Source of the DNA: Burkholderiales bacterium
Lineage (GTDB): Bacteria; Pseudomonadota; Gammaproteobacteria; Burkholderiales; Burkholderiaceae_C
Assembly: GCA_016703325.1 (NCBI GenBank)
Contig: JADJCH010000010.1
Location: 12,117 to 76,116 of the forward strand
Length of the DNA stretch: 64,000 bases
Direction: 5' to 3'
The position numbers and the translations under genes were made by a program. Numbering within the stretch: the stretch's first letter is position 1; each line of letters starts with the position of its first letter. This document shows positions 26,271 through 36,690 of this stretch, one piece after another. Below the pieces are notes generated by a model. The model ran no database searches. It was not told where the DNA came from and was given only the letters and a program-made list of their open reading frames with translations.

Positions 26271-26595
26271 GATCCCCAGGATCTCCAAAAATGCATGTCG
26301 AACCACCACCCGGAACGGTCCAGGCCAGGGCAGGAGGAGGAAAAGCCGCGGCGTCGGAACTTGTCCGGCGGGTGTGCGGCAGGACCAGGGTGGGCGGTTG
26401 CCCAGGCGAACCGTGAATTTTAGCCTGCCTGGACAGGAGCGCCGGCCCAAAGGGTGCAAGGCCTTGTGGCGGCGAGCGGCCGGTCGAGCCCCTTCGAATG
26501 TCTGCGCCATCATGGCGGCCAGAGGGTTACAGGTTGCACAGGGGCTCATCGAATGACCGACCCCCCTCTACAATGGAAAGCTTTCCCCTGCCGAC

Positions 26596-26841
26596 ATGAC
26601 CAAGCGCGCCTCGGCTCTTGCCGCACCTCCCGAACCCGCCAGCTACGAGGCGGCCCTGGAAGAACTCGACCGGCTGGTGCAGGCCATGGAGAGCTCCCAG
26701 CTGCCGCTGGACCAGTTGCTGGAAGCCTTTCGGCGCGGTATGCAACTGCTCAATCACTGCCGCTCCCGCTTGGACGCGGTGGAAGTGCAGGTGAAGGTGC
26801 TGGAGGAGGGGCAGCTCAAGGCCTGGGGGGACGTTTCATGA
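26596..26841 (+). CDS. xseB: Exodeoxyribonuclease VII small subunit
   Basis: 81 residues with the XseB core SYEAALEELDRLVQAMESSQ, LPLDQLLEAFRRGMQLL and CRSRLDAVEVQVKVL. With XseA it degrades single-stranded DNA. It heads the xseB-ispA-dxs operon common in proteobacteria; its stop overlaps the ispA start (ATGA). TACAAT at 26569-26574 may be a -10 element. Confidence 0.95.
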   Translation: MTKRASALAAPPEPASYEAALEELDRLVQAMESSQLPLDQLLEAFRRGMQLLNHCRSRLDAVEVQVKVLEEGQLKAWGDVS

Positions 26842-27749
26842 TGCGCAAATCATTCGAGTCCTGGATGGACTCTCAGCTGGCACGGGTGGAGTGCAAGCTT
26901 GACGAACTGGTGTGCGCCAATGTGCCGGCCGGCCTCGGCGAGGTGATGCGCTACGGAGTTCTGGACGGTGGCAAACGTCTGCGTCCCCTGCTGGTGCTGG
27001 CGGCGGCGCAGGCGTTGCGTGCCGACGGTGAGGCCGCCCTGCGAGCGGCCTGCGCGGTGGAATTGATCCATGCCTACTCGCTGATTCACGACGACATGCC
27101 CTGCATGGACAACGACGTGCTGCGCCGTGGCAAACCCACCGTGCACGTCAAGTACGGTGAGGCCCAGGCCATGCTGGCTGGCGATGCGATGCAGGCACTG
27201 GCCTTCGAGGTGCTGACCCCCGACGAAGATGCCGGTGGGGGGAATCCGGTGGCGCCGCCGCTGCAGGCCCGCCTGTGTTCCCTGCTGGCCCGTGCTTCCG
27301 GCGTCCAGGGCATGGCCGGTGGCCAGGCCATCGACCTGGCCAGCGTTGGCCAGCCGCTGGATGAGGCCTCACTGCAGGACATGCACCGGCGCAAGACAGG
27401 GGCGCTGCTGCAGGCCAGTGTTCAGATGGGGGCCGCCTGTGGCGGCGTCGGTCTGGATTCGGTTTCATGGGATGCGCTGACAGAGTACGGGGCTGCGCTG
27501 GGGTTGGCCTTCCAGGTGGTCGATGACATCCTGGATGTGACCCAGGGCTCCGACGTGCTGGGCAAGACCGCCGGCAAGGACGCAGACCAGAACAAGCCGA
27601 CCTACGTGTCCGTGTTGGGCCTGGACGGAGCGCGGCGGCGTGCCGACGCGCTGCACCAACGCGCCCGCGCAGCCCTGGAGCGAAGCGAGGTGGCCGACCG
27701 GCACTGGCTGGTCATGCTGGCCGACCGGGTCGTCGAGCGCCAGTCGTGA
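26838..27749 (+). CDS. ispA: (2E,6E)-farnesyl diphosphate synthase
   Basis: 303 residues. First aspartate-rich motif DDMPCMDND and second motif FQVVDDILD; LDGGKRLRPLLVL is the substrate-binding start. It condenses IPP with DMAPP/GPP to farnesyl diphosphate, supplying ubiquinone, undecaprenyl and haem O pathways. It sits between xseB and dxs in the usual operon. Confidence 0.95.
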   Translation: MMRKSFESWMDSQLARVECKLDELVCANVPAGLGEVMRYGVLDGGKRLRPLLVLAAAQALRADGEAALRAACAVELIHAYSLIHDDMPCMDNDVLRRGKPTVHVKYGEAQAMLAGDAMQALAFEVLTPDEDAGGGNPVAPPLQARLCSLLARASGVQGMAGGQAIDLASVGQPLDEASLQDMHRRKTGALLQASVQMGAACGGVGLDSVSWDALTEYGAALGLAFQVVDDILDVTQGSDVLGKTAGKDADQNKPTYVSVLGLDGARRRADALHQRARAALERSEVADRHWLVMLADRVVERQS

Positions 27750-27792
27750 CCGGGCGCACACCGAAGCAGGTTTCGAAGAACATCATCCCGAC

Positions 27793-29727
27793 ATGAACAG
27801 TCCTCACGCTCGCCCCATGCTCCACCGCGTGCACAGCCCGGCCGATCTGCGCCGCATGAACCGGGTCGAACTCAAGCAACTGGCCACCGAACTGCGCGAG
27901 GAGCTGCTGCAATCGGTGTCGCGCACCGGCGGACACCTGTCGTCCAACCTGGGTACGGTGGAGTTGACGATTGCGTTGCACCACGTTTTCAACACCCCGG
28001 AGGACCGACTGGTGTGGGACGTGGGCCACCAGACCTACCCGCACAAGATCCTGACGGGCCGCCGCGAACGCATGGCGACCCTGCGGCAGCTCAACGGCCT
28101 GTCCGGCTTCCCTCGCCGCGACGAAAGCGAGTACGACACCTTTGGCACAGCCCACTCGTCCACCTCCATCTCCGCTGCGCTGGGCATGGCGATCGCTGCC
28201 CAGATGAAGGGCGAGCGACGGCGGGCGGTGGCCATCATCGGCGACGGTGCGATGACCGCAGGCATGGCCTTCGAGGCGCTGAACAACGGAGGCATGGCCC
28301 ATGCGGGCAAGGTGCCCAACCTGCTGGTGGTGCTCAACGACAACGACATGTCGATCAGCCCACCGGTGGGCGCACTGAACAAGTACCTGGCCCGGCTGAT
28401 GAGCGGCAGTTTCTATGCGGCGGCCCGCGAGGGGGCCAAACAGGTGCTGAAGAACGCACCGCCGCTGTTCGAGCTGGCGCGCCGCCTGGAGGAGCATGCC
28501 AAGGGCATGGTGGTGCCGGGCACCATCTTCGAGGAGCTGGGATTCAACTACGTCGGCCCGATCGACGGCCATGACCTGGATGCCCTGATCCCGACGCTGG
28601 AGAACCTGCGCGACAAACCGGGTGCCCAGTTCCTGCACGTGGTGACCAAGAAGGGCTACGGCTACAAGCTGGCCGAGGCGGACCCGATCACCTACCACGG
28701 CCCCGGCAAGTTTGACCCGGCCGTGGGCATCGTCAAGCCGGCTACAGCACCGAAGCCCACCTTCACTCAGGTGTTCGGCCAGTGGCTCTGCGACATGGCG
28801 GCAGCTGACCCGAAGCTGGTGGGCATCACCCCGGCCATGCGTGAGGGTTCCGGCATGGTGGAGTTTCACCGCCGTTTCCCGGAGCGATACCACGATGTGG
28901 GCATCGCCGAGCAACATGCGGTGACCTTTGCTGCCGGGCTGGCCTGTGAAGGCTTCAAGCCGGTGGTGGCCATCTACTCCACCTTTCTGCAGCGCGCCTA
29001 CGATCAAATGATCCACGACGTGGCCTTGCAGAACCTGCCGATGGTTTTTGCACTGGACCGTGCGGGGCTGGTGGGTGCGGATGGGGCGACGCATGCCGGC
29101 GCGTATGACATCGCCTTCACCCGCTGCATTCCGCAGATGGCGCTGATCGCTCCGGCCGACGAGCCGGAGTTGCGCCGGGCATTGACCAGCGCCTATCGGC
29201 ACGACGGTCCGGTGGCAGTTCGTTATCCGCGCGGCAGCGGTGTGGGTCTGGCTGCGGGCAGTGACCTGGAGCCATTGCCCTGGGGGCGGGGCGAGCTTCG
29301 CCGCGAGACGTCCGCATCGCCCGGCAGTCGGCGCCGACTGGCCATCCTGGCCTTCGGGACCTTGCTGTACCCGGCGCTGGAGGCGGCCGAAGCCCTGGAT
29401 GCCACGGTGGTCAACATGCGCTTCGTCAAGCCGCTGGACGAGGAGCTCCTGCTCTCCATCGCACGCAGCCACGATGCCCTGGTGACGGTGGAAGAAGGCT
29501 GCCTGCCCGGAGGCGCTGGTGCTGCGGTGCTGGAGTCCCTTCAGTCGGCCCAGCTGAACCTGCCGGTGCTCACGCTGGGCCTGCCGGACCGGTTCATCGA
29601 GCACGGTGATCCGGCGCTGTTGCTGTCCATGTGCGGGCTGGATGCGGCGGGGATCGAGGCATCGATCCGGGCGCGTTTCCCGACGGCGGTGGCGGCAGGG
29701 CACCTGCGCACGGTGGCCAACGCCTGA
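27793..29727 (+). CDS. dxs: 1-deoxy-D-xylulose-5-phosphate synthase
   Basis: 644 residues; joins pyruvate and glyceraldehyde-3-phosphate as the entry step of the MEP isoprenoid pathway. The thiamine diphosphate motif is GDGAMTAGMAFEALNN; the catalytic glutamate is in VGIAEQHAVTFAAGLA. RTGGHLSSNLG and WDVGHQTYPHKILTGR are family hallmarks. Starts 43 nt after ispA. Confidence 0.97.
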   Translation: MNSPHARPMLHRVHSPADLRRMNRVELKQLATELREELLQSVSRTGGHLSSNLGTVELTIALHHVFNTPEDRLVWDVGHQTYPHKILTGRRERMATLRQLNGLSGFPRRDESEYDTFGTAHSSTSISAALGMAIAAQMKGERRRAVAIIGDGAMTAGMAFEALNNGGMAHAGKVPNLLVVLNDNDMSISPPVGALNKYLARLMSGSFYAAAREGAKQVLKNAPPLFELARRLEEHAKGMVVPGTIFEELGFNYVGPIDGHDLDALIPTLENLRDKPGAQFLHVVTKKGYGYKLAEADPITYHGPGKFDPAVGIVKPATAPKPTFTQVFGQWLCDMAAADPKLVGITPAMREGSGMVEFHRRFPERYHDVGIAEQHAVTFAAGLACEGFKPVVAIYSTFLQRAYDQMIHDVALQNLPMVFALDRAGLVGADGATHAGAYDIAFTRCIPQMALIAPADEPELRRALTSAYRHDGPVAVRYPRGSGVGLAAGSDLEPLPWGRGELRRETSASPGSRRRLAILAFGTLLYPALEAAEALDATVVNMRFVKPLDEELLLSIARSHDALVTVEEGCLPGGAGAAVLESLQSAQLNLPVLTLGLPDRFIEHGDPALLLSMCGLDAAGIEASIRARFPTAVAAGHLRTVANA

Positions 29728-29857
29728 ATCCGGCCCGTCTGGATACCTGACTGGTGGCTCGACCGGCTGAGCCGTTGTGACCTGCGGACCTGGGGGCATC
29801 ACCCCGCCGGAGCAGCGAGTGTGCGGCGCTGGCACACTCCACGGCTGGAACTTGAAC

Positions 29858-30670
29858 ATGAACGACCGTCTCCATACCTCTGCCCCCCTGTCTGCCGGGA
29901 CCCGGCATATTCCCGATACCCAGAGCGAGCAGGACCTGCGCCATCTGGCCATCCAGCGGGTGGGTGTGCGGCGGCTCAGGTATCCGCTGTCGATCGAGGT
30001 GGGTGGCGACGTCTGCCCGACGGTGGCAGAGTGGACGCTGGACGTCGCGCTGGCGGCCGAGCACAAGGGCACCCACATGTCCCGCTTCGTGGCCTGGCTG
30101 GAGTCGCTGGATCGTCCCCTCGATGCCGCGTCGCTGCGCAGCGAACTGCCGGCCATGCTGGACCTCCTGCATGCGCAGGAAGGGCACATCGAGGCCCGGT
30201 TTCCCTTCTTCATCCGCAAGCGTGCGCCGGTGTCCGGCGTGGCCAGCCTGCTGGAGTACCGCGGCGGCTGGGCGGCGCAGCAACGGGACGGTCAATTGTC
30301 GGTTTGGGCCGAGGCGGTGGTGCCGGTCAAGAGCCTGTGCCCCTGCTCGAAGGAAATCTCCGACTACGGGGCTCACAACCAGCGCTCCGAAGTGAGTCTG
30401 CGGCTGGAACTTCTGGAGCCGATGGCCTGGACCGAGATCGTCCGGTTTGCCGAAGAGAGTGCCTCCAGCGAAATCTGGGGCCTGCTGAAGCGGCCTGACG
30501 AGAAGTGGGTGACCGAGCGCGCCTACGAGAACCCGAAGTTCGTCGAAGATCTGGTGCGGGATGTGGCGCTGCGCCTCAATGCCGAACCGCGCATCGGCCG
30601 TTATGTGGTGGAGGTGGAGAACTTCGAGTCCATCCACAACCATTCTGCCTGGGCGCGCATCGAGCGCTGA
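29858..30670 (+). CDS. folE2: GTP cyclohydrolase I, type IB
   Basis: 270 residues of the FolE2/MptA family (COG1469), which opens GTP to dihydroneopterin triphosphate for folate, using a metal other than zinc where zinc is scarce. The catalytic cysteine block is VPVKSLCPCSKEISDYGAHN (Cys161). It follows dxs by 130 nt on the same strand. I see no Zur-box-like palindrome in the gap, so expression may be constitutive or shared with dxs. Confidence 0.92.
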   Translation: MNDRLHTSAPLSAGTRHIPDTQSEQDLRHLAIQRVGVRRLRYPLSIEVGGDVCPTVAEWTLDVALAAEHKGTHMSRFVAWLESLDRPLDAASLRSELPAMLDLLHAQEGHIEARFPFFIRKRAPVSGVASLLEYRGGWAAQQRDGQLSVWAEAVVPVKSLCPCSKEISDYGAHNQRSEVSLRLELLEPMAWTEIVRFAEESASSEIWGLLKRPDEKWVTERAYENPKFVEDLVRDVALRLNAEPRIGRYVVEVENFESIHNHSAWARIER

Positions 30671-30715
30671 TTCCAGGATCCCGGTGCTGCTTCATTGGCA
30701 GCGCCGGAGTGGCCT

Positions 30716-31069
30716 TCAGGCCGCCTCTGGCAGGAAGCGGCGCATCGACCGACACACGGCCTGGGGTGAGGCCTGTTTGGCCACCAGCAGATCGGCATCG
30801 ACCTGAACCGATTCGATCTGCGACACGTCTTCCGGTCGGTCGAGCAACAGCACCAGAGCCGCATCCCGGCGTTGTCTGCGCAGGTCCTCGGCCAGTTGGG
30901 GCAGGCGAGCCAACCCGCACCAGGCCAGATCGACAAAGACCAGGTCCGCTGCACCCGTGTCGTGAGCGGCGTCGGCACGACGCAGCGTGATCCGCGCGGA
31001 CAGGCTGCGCAGGGTGTCGCTGAGTCCTTGGAGCAGGGGCGGCTGGTCGCTCAACAGCATGGCTTGCAT
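30716..31069 (-). CDS. Stand-alone receiver-like domain protein
   Basis: 117 residues. MQAMLLSDQPPLLQGLSDTL resembles the first strand and helix of response-regulator receivers, LVFVDLAWCGL has an Asp at the phosphoacceptor strand, and LLVAKQAS has the conserved Lys. The acidic pair near the N-terminus is reduced to one Asp, so phosphorylation is uncertain. No output domain or kinase is adjacent. Inferred role: single-domain or pseudo-receiver. Confidence 0.55.
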   Translation of the reverse strand: MQAMLLSDQPPLLQGLSDTLRSLSARITLRRADAAHDTGAADLVFVDLAWCGLARLPQLAEDLRRQRRDAALVLLLDRPEDVSQIESVQVDADLLVAKQASPQAVCRSMRRFLPEAA

Positions 31070-31235
31070 GGGGGCTCTCTTGGTCGAATCGTCTGGGGAT
31101 GAAAGACATCGTAGCCACCCGTATCAAGGGGCGTCTCCCCCCGATGGGGGAGGTCTGCCGCGTCCGAGGAGGGCGCCCTGCGGCGGTCCATCCCCCGCCG
31201 CCGCAGGCTGAAGGATGCCCGCCTACAATGGTTCG

Positions 31236-32699
<1,464 letters not shown>

Positions 32700-32770
32700 A
32701 TTCCCCCGAGCAGGTTTGCCGAGCGCGTCGTCAGCCTCGCGCCAAGTTGGCCGTGCTACATTTCATCGCT

Positions 32771-32854
32771 ATGCATCGTCCGGCCTTCTTCTTCGGCTTT
32801 TACTTTTGGTTCTCGCACCGCACCGGCGGAGGAGAGGCCAGCGTACAGTCCTAG
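32771..32854 (+). CDS. Aromatic-rich leader peptide of aroG attenuator
   Basis: A 27-codon ORF (ATG 32771, TAG 32852) upstream of aroG. Residues 6-14 read FFFGFYFWF: six Phe, one Tyr and one Trp in nine codons, the three end-products of the pathway aroG feeds. It is followed by a rho-independent terminator before the aroG ribosome site. Translation stalling at these codons when charged aromatic tRNAs are scarce would favour read-through, as in classical pheA/trp attenuation. No strong Shine-Dalgarno is visible before its ATG. Confidence 0.8.
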   Translation: MHRPAFFFGFYFWFSHRTGGGEASVQS

Positions 32855-32905
32855 CAGAACGCTCGCAGATCCAGGAAACCGCCGGAACCCCGGCGGTTTT
32901 TTTTT
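32823..32905 (+). terminator. aroG attenuator: antiterminator arm and terminator hairpin
   Basis: Terminator: CCGCCGG (32879-32885), loop AACC, CCGGCGG (32890-32896), then nine T; flanking AAA can pair with the first Ts. A second copy of CCGGCGG at 32823-32829, within the leader ORF, can pair with the same 32879-32885 arm, forming an antiterminator exclusive of the terminator. GGCCTT (32782-32787) can pair with GAGGCC (32834-32839) as a pause or protector hairpin. All pairings are read directly from sequence. Confidence 0.8.
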
Positions 32906-32963
32906 GCCCTGCACAACCCGCATCCCGTCCTCAGCTTCTTCATCGATTTCGGAGACCTTCGTC

Positions 32964-34085
<1,122 letters not shown>

Positions 34086-34126
34086 GGCGGTAGCATTCAC
34101 CCGTGTGAAATCAACAGGTCTTGGTC

Positions 34127-34432
34127 ATGAGTGCAGAGGTGATCGTCAGTTTTGGTGCGGATCAGGACGTCCGCTTCGTGGTGGAGGCCCTCATGGACTC
34201 GTTTGAGGCCAGGGCTTGGCTGGATGGCGAGTTTTTGGCGCTGGGATGCGAACCGATGCGTGCCTCCGGCAAGGTGCTGGTCGCAGACAAGCTGCTTTCG
34301 GTGGCCGATGCGGCGGGGATCGATCGTTTTCGGGACCCGATCTGGGGCCCTGCTTTTGCCCGAGCGGCGGCGGGCGCTGCCCAGCGCACGATGCTGCGCA
34401 TCGACTTGCCGGGTCACAGCGTCAACTACTGA
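34127..34432 (+). CDS. Hypothetical protein
   Basis: 101 residues, no family recognised. It has a single Cys, no signal or membrane segment, and an even alpha/beta composition (VIVSFGADQDVRFVVEAL at the start, QRTMLRIDLPGHSVNY at the end). It lies 41 nt after aroG on the same strand and before the tRNA-Pro hairpin. Gene-like codon bias supports it being real. Confidence 0.55.
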   Translation: MSAEVIVSFGADQDVRFVVEALMDSFEARAWLDGEFLALGCEPMRASGKVLVADKLLSVADAAGIDRFRDPIWGPAFARAAAGAAQRTMLRIDLPGHSVNY

Positions 34433-34511
34433 CCGCTGCTACTGGCGCCTGCCGTGCCGCGCGGGCCTGCTCGCGCGGCAGCAGGGCTTCTGGAAGCTGG
34501 GCCCAAAAGCA

Positions 34512-34538
34512 CGAAGGCCGCACATGGAGCGGCCTTCG
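34512..34538 (-). terminator. Hairpin downstream of tRNA-Pro
   Basis: A perfect 10-bp stem (CGAAGGCCGC with GCGGCCTTCG, 7-nt loop). On the minus strand it is followed by TGCTTTT, fitting a terminator for the tRNA-Pro transcript; it may also end the plus-strand aroG-side transcript. Confidence 0.7.
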
Positions 34539-34551
34539 ACGTTTGTCCTGG

Positions 34552-34625
34552 TCGGGGTGAGAGGATTCGAACCTCCGGCCTCTACGTCCCGAACGTAGCG
34601 CTCTACCAGGCTAAGCTACACCCCG
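34552..34625 (-). tRNA. tRNA-Pro (CGG anticodon)
   Basis: 74 nt without an encoded CCA. Acceptor stem CGGGGTG/CACCCCG with discriminator A; anticodon stem CTACG/CGTAG around loop TTCGGGA, so the anticodon is CGG, reading CCG; T loop TTCGAAT. All arms pair. It lies upstream of the terminator-like hairpin and downstream of ispB on the same strand. Confidence 0.95.
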
Positions 34626-34676
34626 AAGTTTGCCGAACTGCTTTGATTTGCTCGGCTGGCTGTTGACTTGATTGTC

Positions 34677-35672
34677 TTACGACTTTCTATCAACTGCCTG
34701 AACACATAATTGTAGTAGAGCTTCCTTGAACTGGGAAGGGGGTAGAGAAGAAATTTGTTGTGCGGCCTTCTCGGCTTCACTGCGCGCGGCTTGCCTTGTG
34801 GCTTCGAGCGCACCCGTGGAGCGAACGATGTCGACGATGGCGGGCAGGCGTTCCACCTCGCCCTGCTCGATCGCCTGGCGGATCAACTGCCGTTGTTCTT
34901 CGCTGCCTCGTTGCATGGCCACCAGCAGGGGAAGGGTGGGTTTGCCTTCGCGCAGGTCGTCCCCAACGTTCTTGCCCAGTTCTGCGGTGGCGCCTTCATA
35001 GTCCAGCAGGTCGTCCACCAGTTGGAAGGCTGTGCCCAGGGCGCGACCGTAGGCGGCGCAGCGTTCTTCCACTTCGCTGGGGCTGTCGGCCAACACCGCG
35101 CCCAGTCGGGCGCTGGCTTCGAACAGCTTGGCGGTCTTGTAGCGGATCACCCTCAGGTAGTCATCGGTGCTGATGTCCGGGTCGTGCATGTTCAGCAACT
35201 GCAGCACTTCCCCTTCGGCGATCACGTTGGTTGCATCGGCCAGCACGTCCAGCACGCGCATTCGATTCACCGACACCATCATCTGAAAGGCGCGTGAGTA
35301 CAGGAAGTCGCCGACCAGGACGCTGGCAGCGTTGCCAAAGAGTGCATTGGCCGTCTCCCGGCCGCGACGCAAGTCGGACTCGTCGACCACGTCATCGTGC
35401 AGCAGTGTGGCAGTGTGGATGAACTCCACCGTTGCGGCCAGTTCAAAGCGCTCTGGCCCCTCAAAATTCAATGCGCGAGCCAACAGCAGCACCAGCAGCG
35501 GGCGGATGCGCTTGCCCCCCGCATTCACGATGTAGTGCGAGATCTGGTTGATCAGCGCCACCTCTGAGGTCAGCCGGCGGTGGATCACGGCGTCGACCTG
35601 TGCCATTTCCGGGGCCATCAACTGCAACACCGTGGCGGGGGACGTGGAGGCGGAAACGGCGATCGAGCTCAC
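34677..35672 (-). CDS. ispB: Polyprenyl diphosphate synthase (octaprenyl type)
   Basis: 331 residues from GTG 35672. First aspartate motif LLHDDVVDESDLRRG, second FQLVDDLLDYEG; NAGGKRIRPLLVLLLARA at the start. Small residues before the first motif fit a long-chain product, probably the C40 tail of ubiquinone-8. It is divergent from rplU, the standard proteobacterial arrangement ispB-rplU-rpmA-obgE. Confidence 0.92.
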   Translation of the reverse strand: MSSIAVSASTSPATVLQLMAPEMAQVDAVIHRRLTSEVALINQISHYIVNAGGKRIRPLLVLLLARALNFEGPERFELAATVEFIHTATLLHDDVVDESDLRRGRETANALFGNAASVLVGDFLYSRAFQMMVSVNRMRVLDVLADATNVIAEGEVLQLLNMHDPDISTDDYLRVIRYKTAKLFEASARLGAVLADSPSEVEERCAAYGRALGTAFQLVDDLLDYEGATAELGKNVGDDLREGKPTLPLLVAMQRGSEEQRQLIRQAIEQGEVERLPAIVDIVRSTGALEATRQAARSEAEKAAQQISSLPPSQFKEALLQLCVQAVDRKS

Positions 35673-35968
35673 AAGTGTTCAGGAGAAGGTGACGCCGGTT
35701 GGCATGCAATTGGAGCGGGATTATAGGAAGTTGGTTACACCGGAAGTCTGGAGCAGAGTCACCTTCACGCTTTGGCTCGGTGGTTGGCGTGTTTTTGCGC
35801 TGTGTACTGCCTCGTGCTCAGATTTTTTGTGCTAACATCGAAAGCTTCGTCGGCTTTTGGGTGCCTTCTGTGCGTCCGGCGTTGGCGAGATTGCAGGCGG
35901 CTGCTGCACCCGAGGTGTTGCGGCCTTGAAGGATGGGCTCGGCGAAGTCGGGCCGTGAAAGGGCTGAT

Positions 35969-36280
35969 ATGTACGCGGTCATAAAAACCGGTGGCAAGCA
36001 ATACAAGGTTGCTGCCGGCGAGAAGATCAAGGTAGAACAGATTGCTGCGGAAGTTGGCCAAGAGATCGTGATCGACCAGGTTCTGGCGCTGGGCAGCGGC
36101 GCTGAACTGAAGGTGGGCACGCCCTTGGTTGAAGGCGCAACGGTCAAGGCGACCGTGCTGGCTCATGGCCGGCACGACAAGGTTCGCATCTTCAAGATGC
36201 GTCGTCGCAAGCACTACCAGAAGCGCCAGGGTCATCGCCAGAACTTCACCGAGCTGCAGATCGCAGCGGTGCTGGGCTGA
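35969..36280 (+). CDS. rplU: 50S ribosomal protein L21
   Basis: 103 residues, MYAVIKTGGKQYKVAAGEKI at the start and KMRRRKHYQKRQGHRQNFTE near the end, typical L21. ATG 35969 is the conserved start. TGCTAACAT at 35830-35838 resembles an extended -10 promoter element upstream. It is co-transcribed with rpmA, 35 nt downstream. Confidence 0.97.
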   Translation: MYAVIKTGGKQYKVAAGEKIKVEQIAAEVGQEIVIDQVLALGSGAELKVGTPLVEGATVKATVLAHGRHDKVRIFKMRRRKHYQKRQGHRQNFTELQIAAVLG

Positions 36281-36315
36281 CACCCGGTTCAACCATCGTC
36301 TCACGGAGCTGAAAC

Positions 36316-36573
36316 ATGGCACAGAAAAAAGGCGGCGGTTCCACACGGAACGGCCGCGACTCCCAGCCGAAGATGCTCGGCGTCAAGGCCTTCGGTGGTG
36401 AACTGGTGAGCGCCGGTTCCATCATCGTGCGCCAGCGCGGTACCCGTTTCCACGCTGGCCCCAACGTCGGCATGGGGCGTGATCACACCCTGTTCGCCCT
36501 GGTCGACGGCAAGGTGTCCTTCACCGAGAAGGGCGCACTGAACCGCAAGACCGTGGTGGTGACGCCGGCCTGA
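36316..36573 (+). CDS. rpmA: 50S ribosomal protein L27
   Basis: 85 residues, MAQKKGGGSTRNGRDSQPKM then RQRGTRFHAGPNVGMGRDHT. The N-terminus reaches toward the peptidyl-transferase centre. A clear terminator follows at 36598. Confidence 0.97.
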   Translation: MAQKKGGGSTRNGRDSQPKMLGVKAFGGELVSAGSIIVRQRGTRFHAGPNVGMGRDHTLFALVDGKVSFTEKGALNRKTVVVTPA

Positions 36574-36597
36574 CGCCGCGCGCTTGCCCGAGCGACG

Positions 36598-36621
36598 AGC
36601 CCCGGTCTGCCGGGGCTTTTT
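36598..36621 (+). terminator. Rho-independent terminator after rpmA
   Basis: AGCCCCGG (36598-36605), loop TCTG, CCGGGGCT (36610-36617), then TTTT. It ends the rplU-rpmA unit before obgE. Confidence 0.9.
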
Positions 36622-36690
36622 GCTTTCCGGATCGGCGTGGCGGCCGCATGATGTTCGCTGGGCGCAGGGCGTTCGGCACCAGGAGGTTTC

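Noticed and set aside
29728..29857. Zur-box before folE2
   Set aside because: No AT-rich palindrome resembling a Zur site is visible in the gap.
27712..30219. Minus-strand open frame of about 835 codons opposite dxs and folE2
   Set aside because: Antisense shadow of two conserved enzymes; its sequence is low-complexity His/Gln/Arg-rich.
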